The position numbers and the translations under genes were made by a program. From assembly GCF_003598715.1 (NCBI RefSeq), contig NZ_QZFU01000020.1, positions 1-64,000 of the forward strand: 64,000 bases of DNA, in the 5' to 3' direction. The notes under the pieces are model-generated. The model saw only the letters and a program-made list of their open reading frames with translations. It was not told the origin of the DNA and ran no database searches. Shown one piece after another: positions 16,644 to 25,982 of the stretch. This stretch comes from Nocardia panacis (GTDB lineage Bacteria > Actinomycetota > Actinomycetes > Mycobacteriales > Mycobacteriaceae). Each line of letters begins with the position of its first letter. Position 1 is the first letter of the stretch.

Positions 16644-17513
16644 ATGACTGTTCTCGGCGCGGTGTCGATGCCCCACCTACCCCCCGAACACCTCGCGGCG
16701 GCGGCCGACGCGGCCGAGCACAGCGGAGTCGACGAGCTGTGGGTGTGGGAGGACTGTTTCTGGGGCGGCGCGATCGCCAGTGCCGCGACGATTCTCGCGC
16801 GGACCGAGCGGATCCGGGTCGGTATCGGGGTGATGCCTACCCCGCTGCGCAATGTGGCGGTCACCGCCATGGAGCTCAGTGTGCTGTTGCGCGCGCATCC
16901 GGGTCGCCTCGTCCCCGGTGTGGGTCACGGCGTGCAGGAGTGGATGGGACAGATCGGCGCCCGCGTCGAATCCCCGCTCACCCTGCTGCGCGAACAACTC
17001 GACGCGCTGCGCGGACTGCTCGGCGGTGAGAAGGTCTCCGTCGACGGCCGATACGTGCGACTCGACGGCGTGAGCCTCGTCTACCCGCCCACCGTCCCCA
17101 CCCAGCTCATCGCCGCCGCCTCAGGACCCAAGACACTGCGACTTGCGGGCCGGTACGCCGACGGCGTCACTCTCACCTCGAGCACCTCCCCCGAGGGTGT
17201 GCGCGCCGCCCGCACGCTCATCGCCGAGGGCGTCGCGAAATCCGGCCGCACCCGCCCGCATCGACTCATCGCCAATATCGAGGCCGCCACCGGTCCCGAC
17301 GCCGCCGAGCGCCTCGCCCGCGCCCAAGCGACCCGCCCCTCGCATCAACCCGGTGCGGGCGTCGCCGGAGACGCCCACGCCATCGCCGATGCCGTCCACC
17401 GCTACGTCGAGGCGGGCGCGGACACCGTCATCCTGCAACCCACCGAGGACGATCCCGATCTCGTCGGCTTCATCCGCTTCATCGGCGAACAGGTCCGTCC
17501 CCTCGTCTCCTGA
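16644..17513 (+). CDS. LLM-class F420-dependent oxidoreductase
   Basis: 289 residues of the luciferase-like TIM barrel: VDELWVWEDCFWGGAIASAA, RIRVGIGVMPTPLRNVAVTA, VPGVGHGVQEWMGQIG and PTQLIAAASGPKTLRLAGRY follow the order of F420-dependent reductases. Substrate unknown. TAACTT at 16631-16636 lies about 8 bp before the ATG, so the transcript may be leaderless. It is a relative of the decayed gene at 4459-4990. Confidence 0.9.
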   Translation: MTVLGAVSMPHLPPEHLAAAADAAEHSGVDELWVWEDCFWGGAIASAATILARTERIRVGIGVMPTPLRNVAVTAMELSVLLRAHPGRLVPGVGHGVQEWMGQIGARVESPLTLLREQLDALRGLLGGEKVSVDGRYVRLDGVSLVYPPTVPTQLIAAASGPKTLRLAGRYADGVTLTSSTSPEGVRAARTLIAEGVAKSGRTRPHRLIANIEAATGPDAAERLARAQATRPSHQPGAGVAGDAHAIADAVHRYVEAGADTVILQPTEDDPDLVGFIRFIGEQVRPLVS

Positions 17514-17582
17514 GCGAGCCACCGCGCGGGCAGTCGACGCGAGAACGCACGCGACGCAAACTCGCGGTCCGCGCGGACCTGC

Positions 17583-18383
17583 TCAGAATGCGGGCCAGGG
17601 GATCGGGCGGGAGGTGCGGGGCATGGGCATCACCGGGTTGTCGAGCAGCGCGCGGCCCCGCACGAGCAGTGCTTCGATCTCCGCGTCGGTGATGTGCGGG
17701 GCGAGGGCCTCGGCGAGTGGGCCGGGCACGGATTTGACGAAGACGGCGATATCGGCGATCAGGTCCTCGCTGATGGGCCGACCGGCCCACCCCCACAGGA
17801 CGGTGCGCAGTTTGTGTTCGTTGTGCAGGCAGATGCCGTGGTCGACGCCGTACACCTGCCCGTCGACGCCCTCGAGTGCGTGGCCGCCCTTGCGGTCGGC
17901 ATTGTTGAGCAGGATGTCGAGCACGGCCATGCGGCGCAGGCGGGGGTCATCGGCGTGGATTAGGGAGACCTCCTCGCCCGAAGCGTCCTCGGCGCGCAGG
18001 ATCTCGCAGAACCCCTCGGGGACCGCGCCGACCGGGCACAGGTCGACCAGGTCGAGACGGTCACCGCGTTCGGTGTGGTTGTCGACGGCCCGCACCCAGC
18101 GCTGCACCATGCCGGGGCCGTAGGGGCCTTCGCGCAGGATGGTTTCCGGGATGATGCCCCAGCCGAGGGCCTCGGACACCAGATAGGAGGCGACCTCGCG
18201 GCCCGCGAGGGTGCCGTCCGGGAAGTCCCACAGCGGGCGCTCGCCGCGCACCGGTTTATAGACCACACGCAGTGCGTCGTCGATATCCGCTTGGTCGATA
18301 TCGCAGACGAGCGTGACGTTGCTCGCGACATTCACCCGACCGATCACCGTCAGCTCGCCGCCGTGGAATCGGTCTGTAGTCAC
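17583..18383 (-). CDS. SCO1664-family (PI3K-like fold) protein
   Basis: 266 residues. VYKPVRGERPLWDFPDGTLA resembles the ATP-binding start, and LDILLNNADRKGGHALE then VYGVDHGICLHNEHKLRTVL resemble the catalytic and metal loops (N-x-x-D-R, D-H-G) of PI3/4-kinase-like proteins. The family is conserved next to DUF3090 in actinobacteria; its substrate is not known to me. GAGGAG precedes the GTG start. It follows the DUF3090 gene with a 5-bp gap, so the two are cotranscribed. Confidence 0.85.
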   Translation of the reverse strand: MTTDRFHGGELTVIGRVNVASNVTLVCDIDQADIDDALRVVYKPVRGERPLWDFPDGTLAGREVASYLVSEALGWGIIPETILREGPYGPGMVQRWVRAVDNHTERGDRLDLVDLCPVGAVPEGFCEILRAEDASGEEVSLIHADDPRLRRMAVLDILLNNADRKGGHALEGVDGQVYGVDHGICLHNEHKLRTVLWGWAGRPISEDLIADIAVFVKSVPGPLAEALAPHITDAEIEALLVRGRALLDNPVMPMPRTSRPIPWPAF

Positions 18384-18388
18384 CGGAT

Positions 18389-18973
18389 TCACTCCTCGGT
18401 GTCGGCCGCGCCGAAGATATCGCCGCGTTTGTAGCCGTTGGTGCGCACACACATGTGACCGCGCGGGGACAGCGGTTCCCCGCAGAGCGGGCACGGCGGG
18501 CGGCCCGCGGCGATGACCCTGGCCGAGCGCAGCGCGAATTCGCGCGCCTGGATCGGGGTGAGGAAGACCCGCACCGCGTCGGGTCCCTCTTCGGTGTCGT
18601 CGAGCACCACGGACTCGTCGACCTCGGTCTCGGTGATGGCCAACAGTTCCACCACCACGGCGCCTGCGTCGGCGTCCCAGCCAAGGCCCATGGTGCCGAC
18701 CCGGAATTCGGCGTCGATTGGGGTGAGCAGGGGCGCGCTGTCGACGATGTCGTCGGCGGGCGGCGGCACCGGCGCGCTGAACCGGCGCGCCACCTCGTCC
18801 AGCAGCAGGCCCATTCGGTCGGCGAGCACCTTGACCTGCTGTTTCTCCAGCAGGACGCTCACTACACGTGGTTCCTGCACGGCCTGCAAATAGAATGCGC
18901 GATCGCCCGGCTCACCGACGGTCCCGGCGACGAAACGATCGGGGGTGCGAAATACATGGATCGCTCGTGCCAT
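18389..18973 (-). CDS. DUF3090 family protein
   Basis: 194 residues. RTPDRFVAGTVGEPGDRAFY and the C-terminal zinc-ribbon-like CPLCGEPLSPRGHMC are typical of DUF3090 (M. tuberculosis Rv2134c type). GGAGG sits before the ATG. It is the first gene of the pair with the SCO1664-like gene and shares orientation with the histidine phosphatase upstream. Molecular role unknown. Confidence 0.9.
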   Translation of the reverse strand: MARAIHVFRTPDRFVAGTVGEPGDRAFYLQAVQEPRVVSVLLEKQQVKVLADRMGLLLDEVARRFSAPVPPPADDIVDSAPLLTPIDAEFRVGTMGLGWDADAGAVVVELLAITETEVDESVVLDDTEEGPDAVRVFLTPIQAREFALRSARVIAAGRPPCPLCGEPLSPRGHMCVRTNGYKRGDIFGAADTEE

Positions 18974-19058
18974 CTGCACCTCCTGATGCGTAACCCTCAA
19001 CATCGACTACCTGCGGCAGCGCGCCACATACCTCTGCGAGCAACGCGCCGCGTACTTA

Positions 19059-19793
19059 CTAAAAGGAATCGGTGCGCTCCGCATTCCCATTATCCGCGTC
19101 GTCCGCCGCGCCGATCTCCCCGCCGGGGACGGGGGCGCCCGCGGGCGGGGAATCCGCCTGGACCGGTGGCGGTTTGAGCGCGGACAGGTCGGCGGTGTCG
19201 TTGACCCGCAGCACCCGCGGCAGCGTCGGGGTGTAGGTGATGACGCTGACCGAGGCCGGTTCGACGACGATGCGCTGGAATCCGTCCAGATGCATGCCGA
19301 GCGCGTCGGCCAGGACCGACTTGATCACATCCCCGTGCGAGCATGCCACCCAGAGCACGTCGCGGCCCTTTTCCGCGGCGAGGGCGCGGTCGATCTCCCG
19401 AATGGCGGCGACGGCGCGGACCTGCACCTGCGCAAGCCCCTCCCCGCCGGGGAACACCGCGCCGGAGGCGTGGCGCTGCACGACCTTCCACAGCGGTTCG
19501 TCGACCAGTTCGTGCAGGGGCCGCCCGGTCCACTCGCCGTAGTCGACCTCGATGAGTCGGTCGTCGAAGTCCGGTTCCAGCCCGAGTCGTTCGGCCAGCG
19601 GGGCCACGGTGCGCCGGCAGCGCAGCAGCGGCGAGGCGGCGATGTGTTCGACGGGGAGGTCGGCCAGTCTGTCGGCGACGGCGCGGGCCTGGGCGGCGCC
19701 GCGCTCGGTGAGATCGACGCCGGATCCGCGTCCGGCGAGGGTGTGGGCGGTGTTCGAGGTGGACACGCCGTGTCGCAACAGGATCACCGTCAT
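19059..19793 (-). CDS. histidine phosphatase (phosphoglycerate mutase-like)
   Basis: 244 residues. The catalytic RHG motif is in TVILLRHGVSTSNTAHTLAG, the second His in WVACSHGDVIKSVLADALGM and the acid Glu in DRLIEVDYGEW. It matches the group represented by Rv2135c in the same gene order. The last roughly 40 residues are a disordered Pro/Ala/Asp tail. Substrate unknown. Confidence 0.9.
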   Translation of the reverse strand: MTVILLRHGVSTSNTAHTLAGRGSGVDLTERGAAQARAVADRLADLPVEHIAASPLLRCRRTVAPLAERLGLEPDFDDRLIEVDYGEWTGRPLHELVDEPLWKVVQRHASGAVFPGGEGLAQVQVRAVAAIREIDRALAAEKGRDVLWVACSHGDVIKSVLADALGMHLDGFQRIVVEPASVSVITYTPTLPRVLRVNDTADLSALKPPPVQADSPPAGAPVPGGEIGAADDADNGNAERTDSF

Positions 19794-19806
19794 GGGATCA
19801 GCCTAG

Positions 19807-20745
19807 TCATGTCGCCGACACCGCCCCGGTCGCGAGCAGCCCCATGACCGCGAGGCCGAGCACGATGCGGTAGCCGACGAACCAGCCGAGGCTGTGTTCG
19901 GCGACGAAGCGCAGCAGCCAGGCGATGGAGGCGTAGCCGACGGCGAAGGCGAGGATGGTGGCCACGATCAGTTGCGCGCCACTGGCATTGAGCCCCTCCC
20001 CGGCGGGCGCGAACGCGTCGGGGATGCTGAACAGGCCCGAGGCGGTGACGGCCGGGATCGCCAGCAGGAATGAGAACCGCACGGCCGCGGGCCGGGTCAG
20101 CCCGGCGAACAGTCCGGCCGACGAGGTGGCCCCCGAACGCGACACGCCCGGAATCAGCGCGAGGCATTGCGCGAATCCCATGACCAGTCCGTCGCGGGTG
20201 GTGAGCTGTTCGATCGGACGGCGTTGCCGCCCGTAGTATTCCGCCGCCGCGATGACCAGCGCGAACACGATCAGCATGGTCGAGACCAGCCACAGGTTGC
20301 GCGCCCCGGTGCGGATCGCGTCCTTGAACAGCAGGCCGAGCACCCCGATCGGGATGGTGGCGATGATCACATACCAGCCGACGCGGTAGTCCAATTCCCG
20401 CTGGGGATCGATCACGGGCAGTTTGGTGGTCACCCGATCCGCGAGCGGCACCCGCGAAAGTTCCTGGTGGACGGCGGGATTCGCGCGCCGCGCGGACAAT
20501 CGCGCGCCGACGCCCGCGAACCAGGCCAGCACGATGCGCCAGATGTCCTTGGCGAAATACACCAGCACGGCGGCCTCGGTGCCCAATTGGGTGACCGCCG
20601 TGAACGATGCGCCCGCGTCGTCGCCGAAGCACACCGCCGACACGATGCGCAGATGCGCCGAGGAGGAAACGGGCAGGAATTCGGTGAGACCCTGCACCAG
20701 GCCCAGCACCAGCGCCTGCACCCAGGTCATCGACTCGCCCGTCAC
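19807..20745 (-). CDS. uppP: undecaprenyl-diphosphate phosphatase
   Basis: 312 residues, polytopic. Signature 1 is [16 protein letters not shown] (residues about 19-34) and signature 2 is [15 protein letters not shown] (about 200). These hold the catalytic Glu, Ser and Arg of BacA/UppP. It recycles undecaprenyl pyrophosphate to the monophosphate for peptidoglycan and other cell-wall lipids. AGGAGG lies four bases before the GTG start. In the position of Rv2136c. Confidence 0.95.
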   Translation of the reverse strand: MTGESMTWVQALVLGLVQGLTEFLPVSSSAHLRIVSAVCFGDDAGASFTAVTQLGTEAAVLVYFAKDIWRIVLAWFAGVGARLSARRANPAVHQELSRVPLADRVTTKLPVIDPQRELDYRVGWYVIIATIPIGVLGLLFKDAIRTGARNLWLVSTMLIVFALVIAAAEYYGRQRRPIEQLTTRDGLVMGFAQCLALIPGVSRSGATSSAGLFAGLTRPAAVRFSFLLAIPAVTASGLFSIPDAFAPAGEGLNASGAQLIVATILAFAVGYASIAWLLRFVAEHSLGWFVGYRIVLGLAVMGLLATGAVSAT

Positions 20746-20910
20746 ACACCCTCCTGTTCCCGCGCCCGAAAATCCCGGCCCGACTGGGCAATTGGATCCT
20801 CGCCCGATTCGACCGGTTCGCTGCGCGCCGCAATCACGCAGCGACAGTACAGTGTCCGGCGCGGGGGACGCACCGGCGGCCGGTGGCCCCGCGCACCCCG
20901 CGCCGCTCTT

Positions 20911-20946
20911 TATGCTTGCGCCGTGACGAATGCGCGGACGCGGTGA
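20911..20946 (+). promoter_or_regulatory. leaderless 7-codon leader ORF before AKR gene
   Basis: A -10-like TATGCT (20911-20916) is followed 7 bp later by GTG at 20923. This opens a seven-codon frame ending in TGA at 20944-20946, which shares its A with the ATG of the aldo/keto reductase gene. This layout would couple translation of the larger gene to a leaderless mini-ORF. Seen in sequence; function inferred. Confidence 0.35.
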
Positions 20947-21905
20947 TGGAACAGCGAACGGTGGGTCGCAGCGGCCTGCGGGTGTCGCGGATCGGATTGG
21001 CCACCCACACCTGGGGTGCGCATACCGACGGCGACGGCGCGGCCGTGCAATTGGCGGCCTTCGCCGAGGCGGGCGGCACGCTGGTGGACACCTCCCACGC
21101 CTACGCGGGCGGTGCGGCCCAGGCGATCCTGGGCGAACTGCTCGACGCGGTGGTGCCGCGCGAGGAACTGGTGCTGAGCGGATGCGCGGGTGTGCTCGCC
21201 CCGCTCGAGCCGCCGCTGGACGGGTTGCCGCCGCGGCCGCCGACGCCGGATGCCTCGCGGCGCACCCTGCTGCGCCAGCTCGATCGCACCCTCGCGGCAT
21301 TGGGCACCGACCACCTCGACATCTGGAACGTGGGCGTGTGGGATCCGGGAACCCCGCTCGACGAGGTGGCCGCCACCCTGGACGCGGCGTTGTCCTCCGG
21401 GCGGGTCCGCTACGCGGGGGTGCGCGGATACACGGCGTGGCAGTTGGCGAGTCTGGCGGCGATCGCGCCGATCAGCGTCGCCCAGACCCCGTACTCGCTG
21501 CTGGCGCGGGGCGCGGAGACCGATGTGGTGCCCGCCGCCGCCCATCACGGCGTCGGGCTGATCGCGTCGGCGGCGCTGGCGGGCGGCATCCTCACCGGCA
21601 AGTACCGCGACGGTGTCCCGGCCGATTCGCGCGGCGCGGACGAGGCCACCGCGGCCGAGATCCGCCACCGGCTCGACGAGCGCGCCACCAGGGTGGTGGA
21701 GGCGCTCGTCACCGCCGCCGATGGGCTGGGCACCTCGCCGTTGGCGGTGGCGCTGGCCTGGATTCGCGACCGGCCCGGCATCGCGAGCATGATCGTCGGG
21801 GCGCGCGATATCGGCCAGCTCACCGGGGTGATGGCCGCCGAGACGCTGGAGTTGCCCCGTGCCATCGCCGCCGCCCTCGACGACGTGAGCGCCCGCACAG
21901 AGTGA
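20946..21905 (+). CDS. aldo/keto reductase-family protein, active-site residues replaced
   Basis: 319 residues with the AKR TIM-barrel signature: [40 protein letters not shown] (Asp and Tyr of the tetrad) and the C-terminal NADPH region [20 protein letters not shown]. The Lys strand, normally like VLATK, reads ELVLSGCAG. The His strand, normally like DLYQIH, reads [11 protein letters not shown]. Both catalytic Lys and His therefore look absent. It may bind NADPH without classical reduction. Upstream of hmuTUV by 20 bp. Confidence 0.8.
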   Translation: MEQRTVGRSGLRVSRIGLATHTWGAHTDGDGAAVQLAAFAEAGGTLVDTSHAYAGGAAQAILGELLDAVVPREELVLSGCAGVLAPLEPPLDGLPPRPPTPDASRRTLLRQLDRTLAALGTDHLDIWNVGVWDPGTPLDEVAATLDAALSSGRVRYAGVRGYTAWQLASLAAIAPISVAQTPYSLLARGAETDVVPAAAHHGVGLIASAALAGGILTGKYRDGVPADSRGADEATAAEIRHRLDERATRVVEALVTAADGLGTSPLAVALAWIRDRPGIASMIVGARDIGQLTGVMAAETLELPRAIAAALDDVSARTE

Positions 21906-21906
21906 G

Positions 21907-21925
21907 GAAGATTAGCCTTGCCCGC
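21907..21925 (+). promoter_or_regulatory. possible IdeR/DtxR iron box
   Basis: The 19 bp directly before the hmuT ATG contain an ATTAGCCT core and match 11 of 19 positions of the consensus I recall (TTAGGTTAGCCTAACCTAA). Only one half-site is good. Placement in front of a haem-uptake operon adds support. Confidence 0.35.
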
Positions 21926-22942
21926 ATGAGGTTCCTCCGGCGGGCCGCGCTGCCCGTGCTCGCGCTCACCCTGATTCTCGGCGGCACCGCCTGCGGTGCC
22001 GACCATGCCGCCGGGGGCGCTCAGCGCGGGCACGCCACCGCCACGCTCGACGGACTCGACCCGGTGCCGATCGGGCCGGAACCCACCCCGGCGCTGCCCG
22101 CGACCGTGCGATCCTTCGACGGCGCGGAGGTGACCGTCACCGACGCCGGTCGGATCGTCGCGGTGGATCGCTCCGGCACCCTGGCCCAGACGGTGTTCGG
22201 GCTCGGGCTCGGCCCCCGGCTGGTCGGGCGCAGCAGTTCGGCCGCGTTCCCGGCGGTGCGGCAGGTGACGAATGTGGCGGGCGGTAACGGCTCGTTGAAT
22301 ATGGAGGCGCTGCTGGCCCTTCGGCCGTCGGTCTTCCTCACCGACACCACCACCGTGACACCGCAAATGCGCGAGCAATTGCGCGCCACCGGTGTCACCA
22401 CGGTCTATTTCGATCCGACGCGGACCATGGACGGGGTCGCGCCGCTGATCGAATCCGTCGGCGCGGCCCTGGGCGTGCCCGAGGCGGGAAAGGCGTTGGC
22501 GCGCCGCACCGCCGCCGAGATCGACACCGCGAAGGCCGCCGTCCCCAAGCAGGACAAGCCGCTCACCGTGGCCATGCTCTACCTGCGCAGCACCGCGATC
22601 ACCATGCTCGCCGGACCGGGATCCGGCGCGGATTCGCTCATCGCCGCGCTCGGCGCCCGCGACGCGGGCACGGCCTCCGGTTTGCAGGAGCCGTTCACGT
22701 CCATCACCAGTGAGGCGATGATCGCGGCCGCTCCCGATGCGCTGCTGGTGATGACCGACGGACTCGAATCCATTGGCGGCGTCGACGGACTCGCCAAGAT
22801 TCCGGGCCTGGCCCAGACGCCGGCGGGTCGCGACAAGCGGGTCGTCGATATAGCCGATTCGGTGCTGCTCAGCTTCGGACCCAATACCGGTCGCGTCCTG
22901 GCCGCGCTCGCGCACGCCCTCTACGGGCCGACCTCGGCATGA
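21926..22942 (+). CDS. hmuT: haem ABC transporter substrate-binding lipoprotein
   Basis: 338 residues. A lipoprotein signal peptide (RAALPVLALTLILGGTAC) puts a lipidated Cys near residue 24. The rest is a periplasmic-binding fold of class III: GRIVAVDRSGTLAQTVFGLG, VAGGNGSLNMEALLALRPSV and PDALLVMTDGLESIGGVDGL are HmuT/BtuF-like. It would capture haem outside the membrane and hand it to HmuUV. First gene of hmuTUV. Confidence 0.85.
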   Translation: MRFLRRAALPVLALTLILGGTACGADHAAGGAQRGHATATLDGLDPVPIGPEPTPALPATVRSFDGAEVTVTDAGRIVAVDRSGTLAQTVFGLGLGPRLVGRSSSAAFPAVRQVTNVAGGNGSLNMEALLALRPSVFLTDTTTVTPQMREQLRATGVTTVYFDPTRTMDGVAPLIESVGAALGVPEAGKALARRTAAEIDTAKAAVPKQDKPLTVAMLYLRSTAITMLAGPGSGADSLIAALGARDAGTASGLQEPFTSITSEAMIAAAPDALLVMTDGLESIGGVDGLAKIPGLAQTPAGRDKRVVDIADSVLLSFGPNTGRVLAALAHALYGPTSA

Positions 22943-24060
22943 CCGGTTCGGTGAATACGCCCGACACGCGGGACGATTCGGTTCCGCATGTGCCCGATCC
23001 CGCGATACGCGCTGGCGGGCGGGGAAATTCGGGACGCACCGCGCTGGTGTTCGCGGTGGCGATCGCGGCGCTGGTCGGATTGGCGTTGGCCTCGGCCGCG
23101 ATCGGGCAGGTGCCGACCACGCCCGCCGAGGTGGCGGGCAGTGTGCTGCATCGGATCGGGCTGGATTGGGGGCCGCTGCCCGCGCATCCCGCGGGTGAGG
23201 TGACGCTGTGGCAGGTGCGGTTCCCCCGTGTGCTGCTCGCGATCCTGGTCGGCGCGGCGCTGGCGACGGCGGGGGCGCTGCTGCAGGGCGTGTTCGCGAA
23301 TCCGCTCGCGGAGCCCGGTGTGATCGGGGTGTCGGCGGGAGCGGCGGTCGGCGCGGGCTCGGTCATCGTGCTCGGCGGCGCGTTCGTGGCGTCCTGGTCG
23401 GTGGCGGCGGCCGCCTTCGCGGCCGGACTGCTGACCACACTGCTGGTCTATCTGCTGGCGCGGTCCAACGGACGCACCGAGGTCGTCACCCTGGTGCTGA
23501 CCGGGGTCGCGATCAACGCTTTCGCCGCCGGGCTCATCGCCTTCCTGGTGTTCGTGGCGAGCCCGGCCGCGCGGGACCAGATCGTGTTCTGGCAGTTGGG
23601 CAGTCTGAACGGCGCGACCTGGGAGGCCGTCGGGGTGGTCGCGGTGCTCTGCGCGGGTGGGCTGCTCGCCGCCGTCCTCGTCGCGCCGCGCCTGGATCTG
23701 CTCGCCCTCGGCGAATCGGCGGCCCGGCACCTCGGCGTCGACGTGGAACGCCTGCGCCGCACCGTCATCCTGGTCGTCGCGCTGCTCACCACCGCGGGTG
23801 TCGCCTTCACCGGCATCATCATGTTCATCGGGCTGATCGTCCCGCACCTGGTGCGCATGATCGTCGGTCCCGGCCACCGCGTCCTCATCCCGCTCAGCGC
23901 CATTCTCGGCGCGGTCGTCCTGCTGCTCGCCGACGTCTGCGCCCGCTCCCTGGTGGCCAATGCCGACCTTCCCCTCGGCATGCTCACCTCCCTGATCGGC
24001 GGTCCGTTCTTCTTCTGGCTGCTGCGCCGCACCCGCGCCCGATCGGGAGGGTGGGCATGA
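22939..24060 (+). CDS. hmuU: haem ABC transporter permease
   Basis: 373 residues, FecCD-type permease with about ten helices: RFPRVLLAILVGAALATAGA and LLQGVFANPLAEPGVIGVSA (the conserved loop of the family), LGVDVERLRRTVILVVALLT and the ATPase-contact segment GIIMFIGLIVPHLVRMIVGP. Its ATG overlaps the hmuT stop by 4 bp, indicating coupled translation. Confidence 0.92.
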   Translation: MTGSVNTPDTRDDSVPHVPDPAIRAGGRGNSGRTALVFAVAIAALVGLALASAAIGQVPTTPAEVAGSVLHRIGLDWGPLPAHPAGEVTLWQVRFPRVLLAILVGAALATAGALLQGVFANPLAEPGVIGVSAGAAVGAGSVIVLGGAFVASWSVAAAAFAAGLLTTLLVYLLARSNGRTEVVTLVLTGVAINAFAAGLIAFLVFVASPAARDQIVFWQLGSLNGATWEAVGVVAVLCAGGLLAAVLVAPRLDLLALGESAARHLGVDVERLRRTVILVVALLTTAGVAFTGIIMFIGLIVPHLVRMIVGPGHRVLIPLSAILGAVVLLLADVCARSLVANADLPLGMLTSLIGGPFFFWLLRRTRARSGGWA

Positions 24061-24064
24061 CCCG

Positions 24065-24925
24065 ATGTTCGATGCTGTTGACGGGCAGGTGGTTTCGGTG
24101 ATCGGCAAGGCGTTGACCCGGTCGCACGCGATGCCGGACCGACCGGAATTGGGGACGGTGACCCTGCGGGCGCGCGGGCTGAGTGCGACACGCGGCAACA
24201 GGCCGGTGCTCGACGGTGTGGATTTCGCGGTGGCGGCCGGGGAGATCGTCGCGCTCGTCGGCCCGAACGGGGCGGGAAAGTCGACGCTGCTGGCGGCCTT
24301 GGCCGGGGAGTTGGCCCCGAGCGCCGGGACCGTGGAACTGGACGGGCGGGCGCTGGCGCACTGGTCACCGCTGGATATGGCGCGGCGGCGGGCCGTACTG
24401 CCGCAGAGTCATACCGTGGGATTCCCGTTCAGCGCGCGGGAGGTCGTCGCGATGGGGCGCGCCCCGTGGCTGCGCACCGAGCTGCGCGAACGCGACGACG
24501 AGCTGATCGCCGCCGCCATGGCCCTCACCGATGTGGAACATCTCGCGGCACGCCCGTTTCCGGCGCTGTCGGGCGGTGAACGGGCACGAGTGGCCCTGGC
24601 GCGGGTGCTCGCCCAGGACACCGGGACCCTGCTGCTGGACGAACCGACCGCGGCACTGGATCTGGGCCATCAGGAGGCGGTGCTGCGCTTGGCCGCCGAA
24701 CGCGCCGCGGCGGGGGCAGCAGTGGTTGTGGTCCTCCATGACCTGGGTGTCGCCGCCGCCTACGCCGACCGAGTCGCCGTCCTCGAAGCCGGGCGGATCG
24801 CCGCCGACGGACCACCGCGCGCCATCCTCACCACCGAATTGCTGACCCGTGTCTACCGCCATCCCATCGAAGTCCTCGATCACCCGCGCACCGGAGCGCA
24901 ACTGGTCCTGCCCGTCAGGAGCTGA
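24065..24925 (+). CDS. hmuV: haem ABC transporter ATP-binding protein
   Basis: 286 residues. Walker A GPNGAGKST, signature LSGGERARVALARVLAQ, Walker B TLLLDEPTAALDL and the switch His in VVVLHDLGVAAAYADRV are all present. QSHTVGFPFSAREVVAMGRA is typical of HmuV/FecE. It starts 4 bp after hmuU and powers haem import. Confidence 0.92.
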   Translation: MFDAVDGQVVSVIGKALTRSHAMPDRPELGTVTLRARGLSATRGNRPVLDGVDFAVAAGEIVALVGPNGAGKSTLLAALAGELAPSAGTVELDGRALAHWSPLDMARRRAVLPQSHTVGFPFSAREVVAMGRAPWLRTELRERDDELIAAAMALTDVEHLAARPFPALSGGERARVALARVLAQDTGTLLLDEPTAALDLGHQEAVLRLAAERAAAGAAVVVVLHDLGVAAAYADRVAVLEAGRIAADGPPRAILTTELLTRVYRHPIEVLDHPRTGAQLVLPVRS

Positions 24926-24933
24926 CCGGACGG

Positions 24934-25149
24934 ATGCTCACCCGCCGCACTGCCATTGCTGCGGGTTTCCCGATTCTGCGGGCACGACGGCACCGCAGTC
25001 GCAGTCGCAGTCGCAGTCGCAGTCGCAGTCGCAGTCGCAGTCGCAGTCGCAGTCGCAGTCGCACCGACGATCGGCGACACAGGGCATCTGGCGCGCTGCG
25101 ACGGCCTGCGGCTGGAACTCCCGCTGCCGCATCTTCACAAGATCGGTAA
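24934..25149 (+). CDS. repeat-bearing ORF with twin-Arg-like start
   Basis: A 71-residue frame opens [15 protein letters not shown], like the start of a Tat signal peptide, and then runs into an Arg-Ser repeat encoded by a hexanucleotide microsatellite. The tail resembles no family. It may be the stump of a secreted protein gene of the haem operon that was damaged by the repeat. Low confidence as a functional gene. Confidence 0.25.
   Translation: MLTRRTAIAAGFPILRARRHRSRSRSRSRSRSRSRSRSRSRSRTDDRRHRASGALRRPAAGTPAAASSQDR
24994..25063. repeat. CGCAGT hexanucleotide microsatellite
   Basis: About 11.7 perfect copies of CGCAGT in 70 bp. Because the unit is 6 bp, length change keeps reading frame; the strand and frame choices give Arg-Ser, Ala-Val, Gln-Ser, Ala-Thr or Asp-Cys repeats. 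No spacers, so it is not a CRISPR array. Confidence 0.97.
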
Positions 25150-25176
25150 CCGCGTCCAACCGGACGTCGGTCGCCC

Positions 25177-25982
25177 CTATCGTTCTCGCCGGCGGGCACC
25201 CGTGAACGCGGCGATATCTTCGACGAACCGGTGGTGTCGAAGCACACCCATATGGCTCGCTCGGGGATAGACGATCAACCGCGCGCCGGGGACGCCCGCC
25301 GCGGTCCTGCGGAAGGTCTCGACCGGGATGCCCGCGTCGCGACCGCCGCCGAGCACCAGTGTCGGCGCGACGATCTCGCCGAGCCGGGCGCCGATGTCGA
25401 ACGAATCCTCGGCGCGCAGGAAGGCCACGGTGTCGGCCGGGCGCGCCGGCCGCAGCAGCGGATCGGCGAGCCACATCGCCGCTCGGGCGGGTCCGGCCAG
25501 GATCGCGGAGCCTGCGACGGCGGGGGCGAGGTGATGCAGACCGCGCCTGCCCGAGGCGAGCGCGGCGGCGTAGTCGCGCTGGCTCGCGCGCACGGTCTCG
25601 GGCAGTGTGTCGCCCGAGGACGCGAGGATCAGTGTCCGCACCGCCCGCGGATGGTCGGCCGCCAGTTGCAGTGCGATCGAACCACCCGACGAGACGCCGA
25701 GAACATCGACGGCCGTACCGAATTCGGCTGCGATCGCGGCGGCATGCTCGGCCGCGATCTCGGCCATCGTGGTGCCCGCCCGCATCCCCGGCGCTCGCGA
25801 CACCGCGTACACGCGGAAGCGTCGGGCCAGTGGGGCCAGCAGCACCCGCTCCGAAATACGCATCAGCCCTGCGGGATTGGCGTGGGCGGGGGTGAACCAC
25901 CGCAGCAGCAGCAACGGCGGACCCGACCCGAATGCCCAATACGGCAGCCGTGCTCGAGCACGCCTTCGGTCGACGTGATCAC
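25177..25982 (-). pseudogene. alpha/beta hydrolase with one-base frameshift
   Basis: Main frame: PYWAFGSGPPLLLLRWFTPA, nucleophile elbow GVSSGGSIALQ, acid in PTLVLGGGRDAGIPV and His in YPRASHMGVLRHHRF, a full alpha/beta hydrolase of the actinobacterial type. The natural start is the GTG at 25982, which overlaps the upstream stop as GTGA. It reads VITSTEGVLEHG in one frame, whereas the rest (RLPYW...) is in another. Restoring one base near 25948 joins them. Either a true inactivating deletion or a sequencing error. Confidence 0.75.

Noticed and set aside
24994-25063. CRISPR-like repeat
   Set aside because: The units are 6 bp and directly joined without spacers; this is a microsatellite.
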